Assembly: GCA_000711775.1 (NCBI GenBank)
Contig: ARYC01003511.1
Span: 1 to 64,000 of the forward strand
Source of the DNA: Oxytricha trifallax
Lineage: Eukaryota > Ciliophora > Spirotrichea > Sporadotrichida > Oxytrichidae
Length of the DNA stretch: 64,000 nt
Direction: 5' to 3'
Shown here: positions 1 to 10,776 of the stretch, piece after piece
Layout of the letters: each line of letters begins with the position of its first letter
Position numbering within the stretch: position 1 is the first letter of the stretch
Made by a program: the position numbers and the translations under genes
The notes under the pieces: model-generated
What the model saw: the letters and a program-made list of their open reading frames with translations, nothing else
What the model was told of the DNA's origin: nothing
Databases searched by the model: none

Positions 1-89
1 AGATTCACTAGGCATTCGCATGAGAGAACTAAACATAAATGGAATGGACCTAAGCTAAAGGATTTCAGCTGGTAAAAGACCCACTAAAA

Positions 90-452
90 ATGTCGAATTA
101 CATGTTTGAAAGCAGAAAGTTAGCCGCACTAAGAAATCAGGCAGCTTACTAATAGTTAAATAAAATAGTGTATTTAAGAGCGGAATTGTAAGTATTAACA
201 TTAAACTTAACACAAGTAAGATCCTTGCACTAATTTAATTGTTGGATTTCTTTAAAGCGTTCAGGAAATAATGTAGTAACTTAAATACTTTCAATTATAC
301 AGTAAGAAACTAGATAAACACAATTTAATCTAAGCATTCGCCAACGACTATAACCCTTTGTCAAATCAAGTAACAATCAAATTAAAGAATCTCACGAATC
401 TCACAGGTATCTTCAAGAAAAACCTAGAATAACTTAATTATCCCTGCTTTGA
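90..452 (+). CDS. hypothetical protein, glutamine code
   Basis: An ATG-started frame of 120 codons ends in TGA if TAA/TAG are read as Gln. The first part (MSNYMFESRKLAALRNQAAY) is rich in Ala, Glu and Leu, with purine-first codons, unlike the A+T-rich spacer that follows. No family is recognised and there is no signal peptide or membrane segment. A different frame in bases 2-85 (RMRELNINGMDL) also looks coding and may be an upstream piece of the same gene, with a frame change near base 85. The C-terminal half (from about base 200) is weaker. The upstream context is cut by the window edge. Confidence 0.4.
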
Positions 453-570
453 ATCTATTATATAATTTAATTAATTTTAATTCAAAATAAATAAGAATTA
501 TCTACTGAGACAACCAAAAATTAAAATGATTGATGACTAAATAACTATATCAAAGTTATGAAGAAAATAA

Positions 571-2093
571 ATGGACAAGAAAAAGGAAATATACTAAGAA
601 ATAGAAATGTCCCTAAGTGATGAAATCAAAGAAAGAAAGAAACTGAGGACAGATACTTCCTTAAATAGAGACCTGATAAAACATATCCCTTAAAATGCCT
701 ATAATTGCAGGTTTTTTATGCCTAGATGTGAGTTAGTTAAAATTATAGTTATTTTTCATTATATGATCGTCATATTTCTTATAAATATAATTTTTAATTT
801 TATATTAAAAAATACAGGAGACTAGTAATTAATTATAATTATAATCTATAAACATAAAAAACCTTACTATAGATTATTGATATGGTAGATAATATTCTTG
901 AATATAGTGGAATTATTTTAGATCTTCAATGAAAATTTATTGTAAGTTGCATCTTCACAAATATTCATTTAAATTACAACTTTATTTTCAAAGTGTATTT
1001 TCAAATATTTTGTTCTAATTTTATTAAAATATTATGCTTTTGTGGATTCTATTTAGACAAAGCAGTTGCAGCAAAAATTGTAAATCCAATACTAAACTAT
1101 GAAATTCCTCACCAGAACTTATTACAATCAACTTAAATGAGAATAGACTAATTATTTCCTGAAGTGAATCATTAAAGGACAAAAAGAAGAGAAATTAAAA
1201 CTCAATAAAAATAAATTATAATATTGTAGAAATACATTTGAATTTGGAAAATTAATTATAATTAAAATAAATATAAATCAAAATATTGGCAGTTAAAGTT
1301 GGCCAATTTAAACGATCTTGGGCTCAATCGATAAAGAATTCAAAATTACCTGGACTTTATAATTGGCTCTACTATTTAACGCATCCCTGGAGCGAGATAA
1401 CTCCACTTTAATGTGAGGGTATAATTTAATAAATTAAAAGGAGTTTAATTAAAGTCAAGTAATCTCACTCCAGGAATAAGATAAAATAGTAAAGCCAATA
1501 ATAAAGTCCAGCTAATATTAAATTCTCTATCGAATGAGCCCAAGATCGTTTAAATTGGCCAACTTTAACTGCCAATAATTTTGATTTATATTTATTTTAA
1601 TTATAATTAATTTTCCAAATTCAAATGTATTTCTACAATATTTATTTTTTCGAAAATATATATTATTTTTGAGAATTTAGTTATATAAAAAAAGTATAAA
1701 TAAATCAAATTAACTATTATGTTATTAATTATTTAAATAATAAGAGAAGTTATTAAATTCAGAAAGTTAATTAATTTATAAAAGTCATTAGAGTATTAAT
1801 AAAAAGGGAAATAAATTATACTAAAGGCTAGCAACCCTCCAAGGTATCAGGTTTAGTCCACAAATATATATAAAAAATTAAAACATGAGTTATTTATTAA
1901 AATAATCAAAAATGATTTCATAGATGAGCTAAATGCAGCCAGTTTTCACGATATTACAACATAGGAAGTATATACTATGCATTTTGCTAAAAAATTTGAG
2001 AGGTATAAATAGATTTTGCATTTTATCCAAAAAGATATTATGAAAAAAGTTCTTAAACCAATCATATATCATAATATGAATGTAGATTGTTGA
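571..2093 (+). CDS. split hypothetical gene, three coding blocks
   Basis: Three blocks read in the same direction: 571-727 (ATG, MDKKKEIYQEIEMSLSDEI), about 1057-1200 (KAVAAKIVNPILNYEI, RIDQLFPEVNHQ) and about 1896-2090 (DELNAASFHDITTQEV, AKKFERYKQILHF). All have acidic, purine-first codons and use TAA/TAG as Gln. The first gap can be closed in frame by a GTGAGT...TTTAG intron. The second gap contains a MITE and can be closed in frame by joining at ATTAAAA (1194-1200 and 1896-1902). The last block ends at TGA 2091-2093, or continues after another interruption. The protein is basic and helical-looking; no family is recognised. Confidence 0.45.
728..1056 (+). other. candidate intron (or eliminated segment)
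   Basis: This is an A+T-rich gap between two coding blocks. It starts GTGAGT and ends CTATTTAG; removal joins phase 1 to phase 1 and keeps the frame open. The heptamer TTAAAAT also occurs at both sides (737-743, 1024-1030), and joining there keeps the frame as well. A spliceosomal intron and a repeat-bounded eliminated sequence therefore cannot be separated from sequence alone. Confidence 0.4.
1224..1638. mobile_element. MITE family A, copy 1
   Basis: A 415-bp foldback element whose two ~190-bp arms are near-perfect reverse complements around a short centre. The ends are TTGTAGAAATACATTTGAA, flanked by TA on both sides (1222-1223, 1639-1640), as for Tc1/mariner-type insertion. It has no coding capacity. 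It lies in the second gap of the split gene at 571-2093. Four related copies occur in this window. Confidence 0.8.
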
Positions 2094-2300
2094 GAATATA
2101 TAATAATATAAATATTTTAAATCAATAAATAAATGAAAATAGTAATATGCAAGAAAATTATTAGATTTTATAATATTATCACCATAAAATTTTATTTTAA
2201 ATATTATATTAAGATATAGATTAGGTTTGTATTTCAAGTAAACTTGCTGTGTTTTGCCCTAATTTATTTAATTTTTGTTTTTGGTAAAAAAAAATAAAGA

Positions 2301-2510
2301 GTTTTAAAAACATTTTACTTGTAGGTTTGCATTTATAAACGCTGCTTAAATTAACAAGCAAATCTTTAATTGTTTAATACAAAAATAATGAATTTATAAA
2401 GAGTATTGGTTGTTGGCATTGAGTGGCTTACATCAATGCTTAAATTAAATTACAGTTAGTAATACTCAGTTTAATTTACTACCAAAATAACCATGTTCTT
2501 AGAATAATGA
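2301..2510 (+). CDS. coding block, possible C-terminus
   Basis: The glutamine-code frame is open through this stretch and ends at TGA 2508-2510. The last 35 codons (RVLVVGIEWLTSMLKLNYS, then QFTTKITMFLEQ) are the most protein-like and more G+C-rich than the surroundings. It is in the same orientation and frame as the block ending at 2093 and may be its continuation after an A+T-rich gap at 2094-2220. No family is recognised. Confidence 0.3.
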
Positions 2511-2840
2511 TATTTGCACAATTATACAATTATATTCTAGGAACTATACATAAATGTAACTATTATCAAATTTAATATAGAAAACTGATTAATAAAATAT
2601 ATAAATATTTTTATATTTTAAATTATTCTAATCAATAAGATAAAATATAATTAATTACTTAAATAGTCTTTGAAGTGACCTCCATTAATTTAATAATTAA
2701 CCTAAAGCAAATTCTTAAGAAACTAATTTGAAAAGATTGATTATGATATGATTTATTTGTTATTTTTATCTTGGCCTAATAATTTCAACTAATTAAATTA
2801 TTTTCATTAAAACTTTAACAATTCATAAGATACTATGAAT

Positions 2841-3070
2841 TCATTTGTTGATGCTTCCATTAAAGTTGATGCTCTCATATTTTGAGATTTTGTTGTCTAA
2901 TACTTCATACAAAATAATGCATCTCTTTGTTTCCTTCCTTTCGCTGTTTAGCATTTCTACCTGCAGGCATATTTTCTTCCAAGTGACAATAGGAGTAATA
3001 GTTATGAATTTTTTACTTGCTATTTTGGCTGACTAAATTGTTTGATTAAAATTGAGTATAGTTAAATCTA
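2841..3070 (-). CDS. coding block, possible C-terminus
   Basis: The minus-strand frame ends at TGA (complement of 2841-2843). It reads IASKKFITITPIVTWKK, then EMLNSERKETKRCII, then YEVLDNKISKYESINFNG, with purine-first codons and balanced charge. Open minus-strand sequence continues upstream to about 3190 in another frame (RALMIAINLIEKTQNK), with a change near 3050-3070 that could be a short intron or an indel. The opposite strand has a stop-free hydrophobic frame here, taken as its shadow. No family is recognised. Confidence 0.45.
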
Positions 3071-3635
3071 CTGTTAAGTTATTTGCTTAATAACTTCTTT
3101 GTTTTAAGTTTTCTCTATTAAGTTGATAGCGATCATTAATGCTCGATAATTGGATATTGCTTTAGTATTGCTATTCTACTCAATAATTATATAGTAAGAT
3201 TATCTTGCAATAAAAAATTGATCAAAATTAAAATAGGAATTAATTGATAATACTTTAATTAATTATAAGGATATTCTTTAATACATTACTTTTTATTCAA
3301 ATTTTAAAGAAACTAAGATGAGATTAATTCACAAATTTTAGTTAATATAGACTGTCCCACATCTTTTTCATTAAAATTTATTTTCATAATTATATACTAA
3401 ATAATAAAGTCATTATTTTCGAGCAATTTATCAGAATTTCTAGTTTTTACACTATAATTCACCATAAACTAACAAAAATTATTAATTAGAGAAGTCAATG
3501 AATAGATGATTAGGTGCTACTAATGATAATTAACTATGGAAATAAAAAAAATTTAAGGGCAATAAAATAGCTTGTTAGTTAGTAACTTGAAGTAAATTAA
3601 ATGTAATAAATACAAACAACTTCATATATATATAG

Positions 3636-3841
3636 GTGTGGTCGCTAAGAGCTATTCTAAATGCGAGGTGCAAGTAAGTGCAGTTCTCTGCTCACTCATT
3701 TCCGAATCTTTTGCTCCAGTTCTTCTTAGTTGTCTATAGCACATTCCTCTTTTCTGATTTCATCGTTTGCAGTTCCAGTTGCTTCTCTTGGTTTAATCTT
3801 ATCAATCTCCAATACATTGGTTGCCTCTTGTTTATCATTAA
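3636..3841 (-). CDS. coding block, acidic hypothetical protein
   Basis: One of the clearest blocks: about 40% G+C against roughly 20% in its flanks, with a purine-first, A/T-third codon pattern. It reads NDKQEATNVLEIDKIKPREA, then ANDEIRKEECAIDNQEELEQK. An in-frame TGA lies at the complement of 3696-3698. The same frame beyond it (VSRELHLLAPRIQ) and the high G+C continue to about 3636, so the true end is uncertain. The profile is highly charged and probably helical. No domain is recognised. Confidence 0.5.
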
Positions 3842-3913
3842 AATAATAATATAATACATAATTTAATTTTTCATAATTAAACTCATATATAAAATTAACA
3901 AATTGAAGTGTGA

Positions 3914-4075
3914 ATGAAAATAAAAACTTTTAGTGCCTAAAGCCTTCAATCATCTTTTGTAAAAGTTAGGGATTTAATTGATAATTTTGGCAAAGATAAA
4001 TCCTCATAAATTAATTACCTGATTATCTAATTATTTTTAACATTAGATAAATTAGTTCAGCAAAGTGTTAAATGA
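3914..4075 (+). CDS. small ORF, hypothetical
   Basis: A 53-codon frame from ATG to TGA with three TAA read as Gln, including VKVRDLIDNFGKDKSS and TLDKLVQQSVK. It is short, in moderately A+T-rich sequence, and has no recognised family. It could be one block of a longer gene. Confidence 0.3.
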
Positions 4076-4214
4076 GATATTACTAAAGAGTTTCAAAAAC
4101 CTAAAATTATATAAAATATATTTGAAGTTATATTTATATTTATATTTATGGTTTTCATAACTTAAGTTATTAAATCATAAAATAATAGTGATAGAAAAAT
4201 CAGCTTGAGATTAT

Positions 4215-4345
4215 TCAATTAAATTCTTAGTATTTGTAAAGGACAGCTAATTTTATATTAGTTATTTAGTTAATTTTCTGATATTTATGATTTGACAGTT
4301 GATTAATTTCAATAATCTTGCTGGAGTTGGTGGATTGGATTAGTT
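4215..4345 (-). CDS. possible coding block
   Basis: The minus frame LIQSTNSSKIIEINQLSN ... KLAVLYKYQEFN ends at TGA (complement of 4215-4217). Composition is polar rather than the Lys/Asn/Ile/Phe typical of spacer, but first-position purine bias is weak and the plus strand is also open. Confidence 0.22.
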
Positions 4346-4576
4346 ATTTTTTGTTAAAATTATAATGTCTATAAATTATTTCTACTTTACGAATGATTAA
4401 TTAAGTAAATATTTAAACCTAGTTTTTATTTTTATTGAATTAAAAGTATTTTTTAAGTCCAACAATGAAAACCTTCTATTAATAAGTTTAAGCGTTGCTA
4501 ATTCAAAGAAAACTTTAATTAGTTATAAATTAAATAACTATTAGATATTCCTCATAGATGTAACCAAATAATCAAT

Positions 4577-4792
4577 ATGTCTCTGTTTTATATCACTTTT
4601 TCTCTGCTATTTTTAACTCTTAGTCAACTTACTGACAAGTATTGCTTAAAAACGAACTTTTAGTTACCATTTTTCTTCAAATTGGTAAACAATGGAAATT
4701 CTTAGAAATAAGATATTCTGCAATTTACTGATGCTTCTGTAATCTGCTCTCCTTTTAAGTTCTCAACTCCTTATAAAATCTTATGTATATGA
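4577..4792 (+). CDS. hypothetical protein with signal-like N-terminus
   Basis: A 71-codon glutamine-code frame from ATG to TGA. Residues 1-17 (MSLFYITFSLLFLTLSQ) are hydrophobic with a polar end, like a secretion signal. The remainder (LTDKYCLKTNFQLP, ILQFTDASVICSPFK) has two spaced cysteines. The TGA lies in a run that could be the start of a 25-nt GTATAT...TTCAG intron at 4786-4810. Open coding-like sequence follows to about 4925, so the protein may be longer. Confidence 0.4.
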
Positions 4793-5217
4793 TTTATGAT
4801 TTAATTCAGTTACGAAATTAATCTTAGTCAAGCGTGTCTTTTAACTTGATTAAATTTATTCTTTGCACAGATCACAATCATGGCCTACAATAATTCCTTA
4901 ACTATTTAAATGTAGGAATGTTATTTAATAATTAATTACTAATATTATTACTTTAAATATATTATAAGTTAAATAATGAATATTGAAGTGAAATTTGGAT
5001 AAGGTTCAAATAGCTGTGATATTGATTTAAAAAATAAGTAATTAAATTGTTTCAAAGCATTAAATAAAAGTCAAACCATAAACATATCATAGATAAATTC
5101 TCACAATAAATGATAAAGTTTTGAAGAAGGCTCTTTTTACTCTTTTTACCTATGAATAAAAATTCTCTATTATAATTATTTTATTTACTTAAGTTTAAAA
5201 ATAAATTAATTTTACAA

Positions 5218-5559
5218 TTTAATAATTCTATAACAAACTGTAGAAGCAGGGTTAAGCAACAGGAAATGTTACATCAAATACAGTAAAATTATATGAAACA
5301 GGACATAAATGAATTGAGTGATGATGCAATAATTTACAATATTTTGAGTGTAGTAAATAATGATTTGAAGTCTGCTCGGACTGAGCTGTTTCTACCATTG
5401 ACTGTATTGGTACAGTAGTTCAATTTCAAGTTAGGTGGTAGTAGCAGTTGCTATGCAGTCAATAGTATTGTTAAATATATTAATAATGTCAAAAAAAAAT
5501 CAAAATTATTGGATATCCCTTATTGCATCATTTTTGTAAATAAAATGCAATTTGATTGA
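5218..5559 (+). CDS. coding block, hypothetical
   Basis: A 113-codon frame ends at TGA 5557-5559; the block is clearly more G+C-rich than its flanks. It includes QEMLHQIQQNYMKQDINEL, DDAIIYNILSVVNNDLKSAR, TELFLPLTVLVQQFNFKLGG and a Lys-rich tail. The Asp/Glu/Val/Gly content and codon periodicity support this strand over the also-open minus strand. No start codon is certain. It stops 65 bp before a family B MITE. No family is recognised. Confidence 0.5.
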
Positions 5560-5624
5560 TTATTGTATATTTAAGAAAAATGCTCTAAAATTTGTTTAAG
5601 AGTATTATATTTTCTCAATTTATA

Positions 5625-5889
5625 AAACCCATAGATCAATTAAGAAGCGAAGATTGGAGTTAAGAACAATTAAATTAAGGATTAAATAAATAGTATTGGC
5701 GTATAATTAAAATGTTTGGTCTAATTATTGAAACTATTGGCTCGATTAATTGTCCTTATAAAATAATCCAATCAGGGTGTGTAAATTTGATTTGAGTCTA
5801 ATTATATTTATTTTCAGCCAATAACAATTAATTTTTAATTCAATTGTTCTTAACTCCAATTCTCATTTCTTAATTGATCTATGGGGTTT
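5625..5889. mobile_element. MITE family B, copy 1
   Basis: A 265-bp element with inverted ends AAACCCATAGATCAATTAAGAA / TTCTTAATTGATCTATGGGGTTT (each end differs by a base), flanked by TA. The interior contains 'ggctcgattaattgtcc' and 'ccaatcagggtgtg', shared with copy 2 at 27960. It has no ORF. The GGGGTTT end resembles ciliate telomere repeat units. Confidence 0.72.
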
Positions 5890-5944
5890 TATTTGAATCA
5901 TTTTGAATTTTTAAATTTTATTTATAATTGACTTGTTAAATAAA

Positions 5945-6275
5945 GGAACAAACAGCAGGTACTCTATTATCACTTCTAGCTTTTTCTTTGATAACATTTC
6001 CCTTCTTTTCATCAACAAAAATAAGTTAATTTGTCACATTAGGTAAGTATAAAATATTACAATTGTATTTTTCTCAAATATAATCTTGTTTAATCTTTAA
6101 ATGATAATTTAGCAATCAATCTTTTCAATCTTTTATTTCAGTTTTTTTGGTATCTTGTCTCAAAAGATTCTAATTTAAATATAGTATGGCAATTCAAATC
6201 TCGGAATCTATGGTATCAATTATAGCATAAATTTTTGAAGCAGCAACAATATAGTTTTTTCCTTGAAATTATTAT
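5945..6275 (-). CDS. two minus-strand coding blocks
   Basis: Two blocks read on the minus strand: 6275-6187 (QGKNYIVAASKIYAIIDTI) and 6055-5945 (LIFVDEKKGNVIKEKARSDN). Both have strong purine-first codons. An A+T-rich ~130-bp gap separates them. The plus strand is also open and has a GTAAGT at 6042, so the strand is not settled, but charge and codon pattern favour minus. No family is recognised. They may belong with the minus blocks at 6483-6556 and 7061-7203. Confidence 0.35.
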
Positions 6276-6482
6276 GGTCATAGAAATTTTATGGTTATTT
6301 TGTTAAATAATAATTATACCTATTTATAAAATAAGATATTAAATTTAGATTAATTATATATTTTCATTAGTTTCTCATTAGAAATATATTTTATTATTAA
6401 ATGAATTTACAATAATTTTAATAACTTTACATAAATTTATAAAAATAAATAAATATTTATTCAAATAATTTATTCATTAAAT

Positions 6483-6556
6483 TTTAGCATAGAGGATTTT
6501 TTCCTAATTAGCAGCAACATCCCTCCATCGAGCAATGTATGCTTATTTAATAACTA
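6483..6556 (-). CDS. possible minus-strand coding block
   Basis: A short G+C-rich patch reads VIKQAYIARWRDVAANQEK on the minus strand with purine-first codons. It directly abuts the target duplication of the element at 6564-7052. It is too short to identify. Confidence 0.25.
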
Positions 6557-6563
6557 AAACAAT

Positions 6564-7052
6564 GGGGGGGGGAAGTTTCCTGCACTCGAGGAAGTTTCCT
6601 GCACGCTTTATTTTATTTATGTAAATTTAATAAATTTGACATAAATTAACATTTAATATTTTTATGAACCATTTAATATTAAGACCACATTGCTCATGAT
6701 TGAAGTAGTTCAAGAAAATATAGTTTAACAATATATAGGCATGGTAAGAAAAAGGTAAATTCAATCATATTTACAATAACAATCGGATACAATCATTATA
6801 ATATTTAAGAGACAGAACTTACAAATATCATATAAAAAATGTCAGAGTTTTTGGAATCTGAAGAGATATTGAATCTTGATAAATAAATTAAAGTATGATA
6901 ATAAAAATAAAAATAGTCCTGAAGTTTGTTGATGGTTGTTATAAAAATTAATTTGATGAAAAAAAAATAAAATCAAAAAATTAAAAAAGAGTGCAGGAAA
7001 CTTCCCTAAAATTTTTTTTTATATAATAACCAGTGCAGGAAACTTCCCCCCC
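6564..7052. mobile_element. non-autonomous transposon with G-tract ends
   Basis: A 489-bp element with inverted termini: nine G then AAGTTTCCTGCAC on the left, GTGCAGGAAACTT then seven C on the right. Each end carries a second copy of the box (AAGTTTCCTGCAC at about 6591-6603; its complement at about 6993-7007). It is flanked by an exact 8-bp direct repeat AAAACAAT (6556-6563, 7053-7060), a target-site duplication. The interior is A+T-rich with no credible ORF. An 8-bp duplication with G-rich ends fits hAT- or Merlin-type insertion; the family is not proven. Confidence 0.72.
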
Positions 7053-7060
7053 AAAACAAT

Positions 7061-7203
7061 ATTATAAAGACTAACGAGCTTCTTAAGATAAGCTCAATAG
7101 TAAACTTTCTTTCAAGTAAAATAATAATATTCAATGTATTTTCGATAACATATTCAGCCTTGTGATGAAACTTGCATGTAATCGCTCTAGTATCAGTATT
7201 TTA
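7061..7203 (-). CDS. coding block, hypothetical
   Basis: The minus frame (TDTRAITCKFHHKAEYVIEN, then LLERKFTIELILRSSLV) has good codon periodicity and starts right at the duplication flanking the 6564-7052 element, so the insertion seems to lie in or beside coding sequence. Exact excision does not clearly join it to the best frame at 6483-6556. No family is recognised. Confidence 0.4.
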
Positions 7204-7780
7204 TTTTTTAAAAAAATTTAAAGTTAATTGATAGTTATTTTCTTAAACAAACTATTGTCCTAAAATTTGAATTTCATGGTATGCGTTGATATCCTATTAA
7301 TTTCAGAGCAAAATAATAAATTTTTTTAAGTTTTATATTCATTGATTATTAAATTAGAATTTAAGCTGTAATGATGTGTAATATTACAACCTTAGACACT
7401 GTTATGAGCAGAGATATAAATTTCTACATACCATGATTAGATATTGCTTCAGTTCAATAAGATGAAGTAGTAGACTTTTTTGTTAATTTTTACTATTAAA
7501 CTACTTGAATCAATATAGGAATATTAAGAATCCGACAAATATGATTTAAATTCTTCCAGATTTATGACACAAAAATTTATGTAAACCCCTATTTAGTAAT
7601 TAATAAATCTTACAATAGTAAGCTTTTATAAAACTGAATAAAATTTACATAAAATTATCTTAGATATTTAATGATTCTCATGCAAATGATTAAGGAGATA
7701 AGATGTTAATTATATCTAAATACCTATAATAACTCTTGTTTTTCTAAATATAAAATAATAAGGAACAAAATTTAATATTA

Positions 7781-8370
7781 GTGGAGGAGAATCAACTAGG
7801 ATATAAGACATCACCTCTTTTCTTCGTTTTACAACATGAAGATTCTATATGAACCTTTGGGGTATATTCTTGTTTAAAGTAAGAAAAAAATAGAAGATAT
7901 GTAAATGACATAGATTTATATTTGGCCCATGAAAGAATATCAAAGTAAACGTAAGAGACTAAATTGAACATGGGTGACTTTATAATTCATTATGATAAAT
8001 GCTAAGTAATCAATGCTAAAATGTTTGACTTTTCAATCTCTCATTAAGAAGGAATAAATTCAGACAATAAAGCTTAATCAAAATATAACACCCCTTAAAA
8101 TTTTTGAAAAAAATTATATCAGATATTTGAGAAAGAGAGTAAAACATCCTCCCACATCAGGTTTAGATGTGTTAATATTTGTTTCAAAGATTTTATATTA
8201 TATAAGTATTCTACAAAATTTAAGCTAATTTACAACAGTATTGTCTGCATAAAGTCAAATACTCAAGAGAATTAAAAGAAATATATCATGATGCACTTTG
8301 CCTTATTTTATAGAGAAGAAACATTTTATGTAAATTATTTTTAATTTATTTGATAAATAAATACACTTAT
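7781..8370 (+). CDS. coding block(s), hypothetical
   Basis: One frame carries three coding-like parts: LVEENQLGYKTSPLFFVLQ, then VNDIDLYLAHERISKQTQET to FSISHQEGINSDNKAQS, then YQIFEKESKTSSHIRFRC to MMHFALFYREETFYV. TGA codons at about 7832 and 8105-8107 separate them without a frame change. Purine-first codons are strong throughout. The TGAs may be nonsense mutations in a decayed copy, sit in short removed segments, or be sense. A competing 98-codon frame (ATG 7671 to TGA 7967) is judged a shadow. Confidence 0.42.
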
Positions 8371-8664
8371 AGCTTTGATATTTTTACAAAATGTATTATC
8401 ACTCACATTAATTCAAATCAAAAAGGAATATTTTTAATTATTGCGAAGATTATTGAATCTTATTTGACTTTGTTTACTCGTTATTAACCAAATCATTATT
8501 TATCTACAAAAGGTAAGTTTAGTAAATTAAAAACAAATTAATTGTGATTGAATTAATAATATTGAAATATTAGTTAATTTTAAGAAATTTCTTTTCTTTT
8601 TCTTTTTTTACATTTATTATAGAATCCTGAATTCCAAATAATGAAATAGTAAAAGAATAAAAAT

Positions 8665-8745
8665 AAATATGCCTTTTGATGTCCGTCTATACTCAAGGGT
8701 GAGGCTCGTTTCTTGTAAGTGACGTCAATTCCTCCTTTTATTAAA
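8665..8745 (-). CDS. short coding block
   Basis: An 80-bp G+C-rich patch reads KGGIDVTYKKRASPLSIDGH on the minus strand with purine-first codons. It is in the same orientation as the intron-containing block at 9590-9783 and could be a downstream piece of the same gene. The plus strand also offers a short ATG frame. Confidence 0.33.
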
Positions 8746-9589
8746 AATTTCCAAATATTTCACTTAATACATTTAGCTTAAGCTAAAACTTATCTCTACA
8801 AATTATAATTTTATGACATCCCCACAAATTCTAAAATTTATGATATTTAAAAATCAAAGATCGATATAATAGCATGTTATATGCTAAGCAGTTAAATTAT
8901 TATTAATATCATATATTGTATTAAGCTTTTTAAATATTCAATAAGCTACTAGGATCAGCTTGCGAATTTGCCATTTCTCTTAAATTATAATTAAAGATTA
9001 GGAATTTTTACTAATACTTCTAATTTTTCCTTAAAAACTTGCATTAAATTAAGTCAATAATTAACGGTTTAAATGAAAAATCATAATTTATTATTTTTAC
9101 TATTTTAGTTTAAAAACAATTTTTAACTTGAAATAAATATAAAAAAAAATCGAATATATCTGTTTAAAAGAAACTATAGTAATAAATTATTAAAAAAATA
9201 GGAAGATAAATAAAAAATATTGCAGATTATTGAATAATATTAATACTTTGCCATGTAAATTGTTTAATTTTCTATATTTAGGTGGCATTTTGTGAAATTT
9301 GAAACTTTTAAAAGTAACTAACTAGTTTTAAAATTAAAAAAAATAAAATATTTTAAAAGATCATAAAAATCATCAGCTTCATAGACAAGTTTTAATAATA
9401 TTTATTATAAGAAGTAATTATAATGACGATCTAAGTTTTAAATTTATTTATTGACTATGGTAGTATTTATGAAAAATAAGTGAACAAATTTATTTTAAAA
9501 TGGAAATTTAATCAGCATTACAGAATACTTATTATAATAATCAAAATATGAATTATAAGAACGTTACTTAGTTTAACCACTCTTTTTAA

Positions 9590-9783
9590 GATAATCGGAC
9601 AATTCCTACTTGATTTCGTTGAATCTCTCTTCTGTTCAATTCTGCAACGAGTTGTCTGTCGACTGCTACACCGGCTCTTACTGGGTTGGACCTCTATAAA
9701 AAAAATTTAGATTTGTTTTTTGTAACTTACTATTTTTGTGAGTGTAACCGCTCCATCAGCGTTGATCTCTAAAGGTTTCCATT
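9590..9783 (-). CDS. intron-containing coding block, hypothetical
   Basis: Two minus-strand exons flank a canonical intron: KWKPLEINADGAVTLTKI, then RSNPVRAGVAVDRQLVAE, LNRREIQRNQVGIVRL. Splicing leaves one open frame with very strong purine-first codons and about 45% G+C against ~20% around it. It is among the most convincing gene pieces in the window. Both outer ends fade into A+T-rich DNA without a clear start or stop. No family is recognised. Confidence 0.55.
9694..9730 (-). other. 37-nt spliceosomal intron
   Basis: On the minus strand it starts GTAAGTTAC and ends in a T-run then ATAG, is almost pure A+T, and sits between two G+C-rich exons of the same reading frame. Removal gives the codon run ACA AAA ATA AGG TCC. 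Confidence 0.6.
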
Positions 9784-10237
9784 TCCTAATTATTTATTTC
9801 ATTTTAAATTATTGATTTCCTATTATAAATTGTAATTAATAAATTATAAGTCATTTATACATAAAATTTCTTTCATTAATTAATAACTTATAAAATATTT
9901 CATTTTTTTTATCTTTTATCCAATAATCATTTATCTATTAAAATATTAACATTATTAATTGATATATTTTTGTTTTTAGATTTTATTGTAGTTTAAGTTT
10001 TATAATTGCTTTTAGTTAAATTGCAAGCCGATATTTTATTATAGATTATTAAAAATTTGTTCACTTTGACATGTTTCTTAATCATAATTAGTTATATCAA
10101 TAATAAAAATTTTATATTATTATTCTTATTTATTTAATCATAATCTGGAAATTACATTTAATTGTTCTTATTGATTTATCCCTTTCATAATAATCTTTGA
10201 AATTAAACATCATACTATTTTCACATCTTCACAATGA

Positions 10238-10776
10238 GTAAAATTGGTCAATTTCCGAAAATAAATCAATAATCTAAAATTTATACACGCAATTTCAATA
10301 ATAATCTTTTGTAATATAAAATAATAGCACGTGTCTAAAATAAATGAAATTTTGAGATACTGCCGAATAAAATAGAATTAATAAATTAATTTTTAATATA
10401 CTCTATTTAAATGAAATTAAGTATAATAAAATTAAAGTTCATAAATTATTAATATTTGAATATCAAAATTTAATTACATATTTTCTTGCTTTATACTAAG
10501 AATTAAAAAATTTATAATTTTTTATAGAGAACAATATTATTGATTCATACTTATATACAAATTTATTTTATGAACTTTGATTTTATTTAAACTTAATTTC
10601 ATTTAAATAGATTATATTAAAAATTGATTCATTAATTCTATTTATTCGTCAGAATCTCAAAATTTCATTTATTTTTAGACACGTGCTATTTTTTTATATT
10701 TACAAAAGATTATTATTGAAATAGCTTGTATAAATTCTAGATTATTGATTTATTTTGGGAAATTGACCAATTTTAC
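10238..10776. repeat. 539-bp long inverted repeat
   Basis: The outer ends GTAAAATTGGTCAATTTCC and its complement start two long imperfect arms. They share blocks such as GCACGTGTCTAAAATAAATG and its complement near 10326 and 10670. It has no ORF and no clear target duplication. It is probably an old foldback element unrelated in sequence to families A and B. Confidence 0.6.

Noticed and set aside
1929..2237. 102-codon minus-strand frame without standard stops
   Set aside because: It is antisense to a glutamine-code plus frame with better codon periodicity. Its composition is Phe/Tyr/Ile-rich as expected of a shadow in A+T-rich DNA.
6483..7203. Exact excision of the G-tract element restoring one reading frame
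   Set aside because: Joining at AAAACAAT gives an open frame, but on the 6483-6556 side it is not the frame with the best codon pattern, so restoration is not supported.
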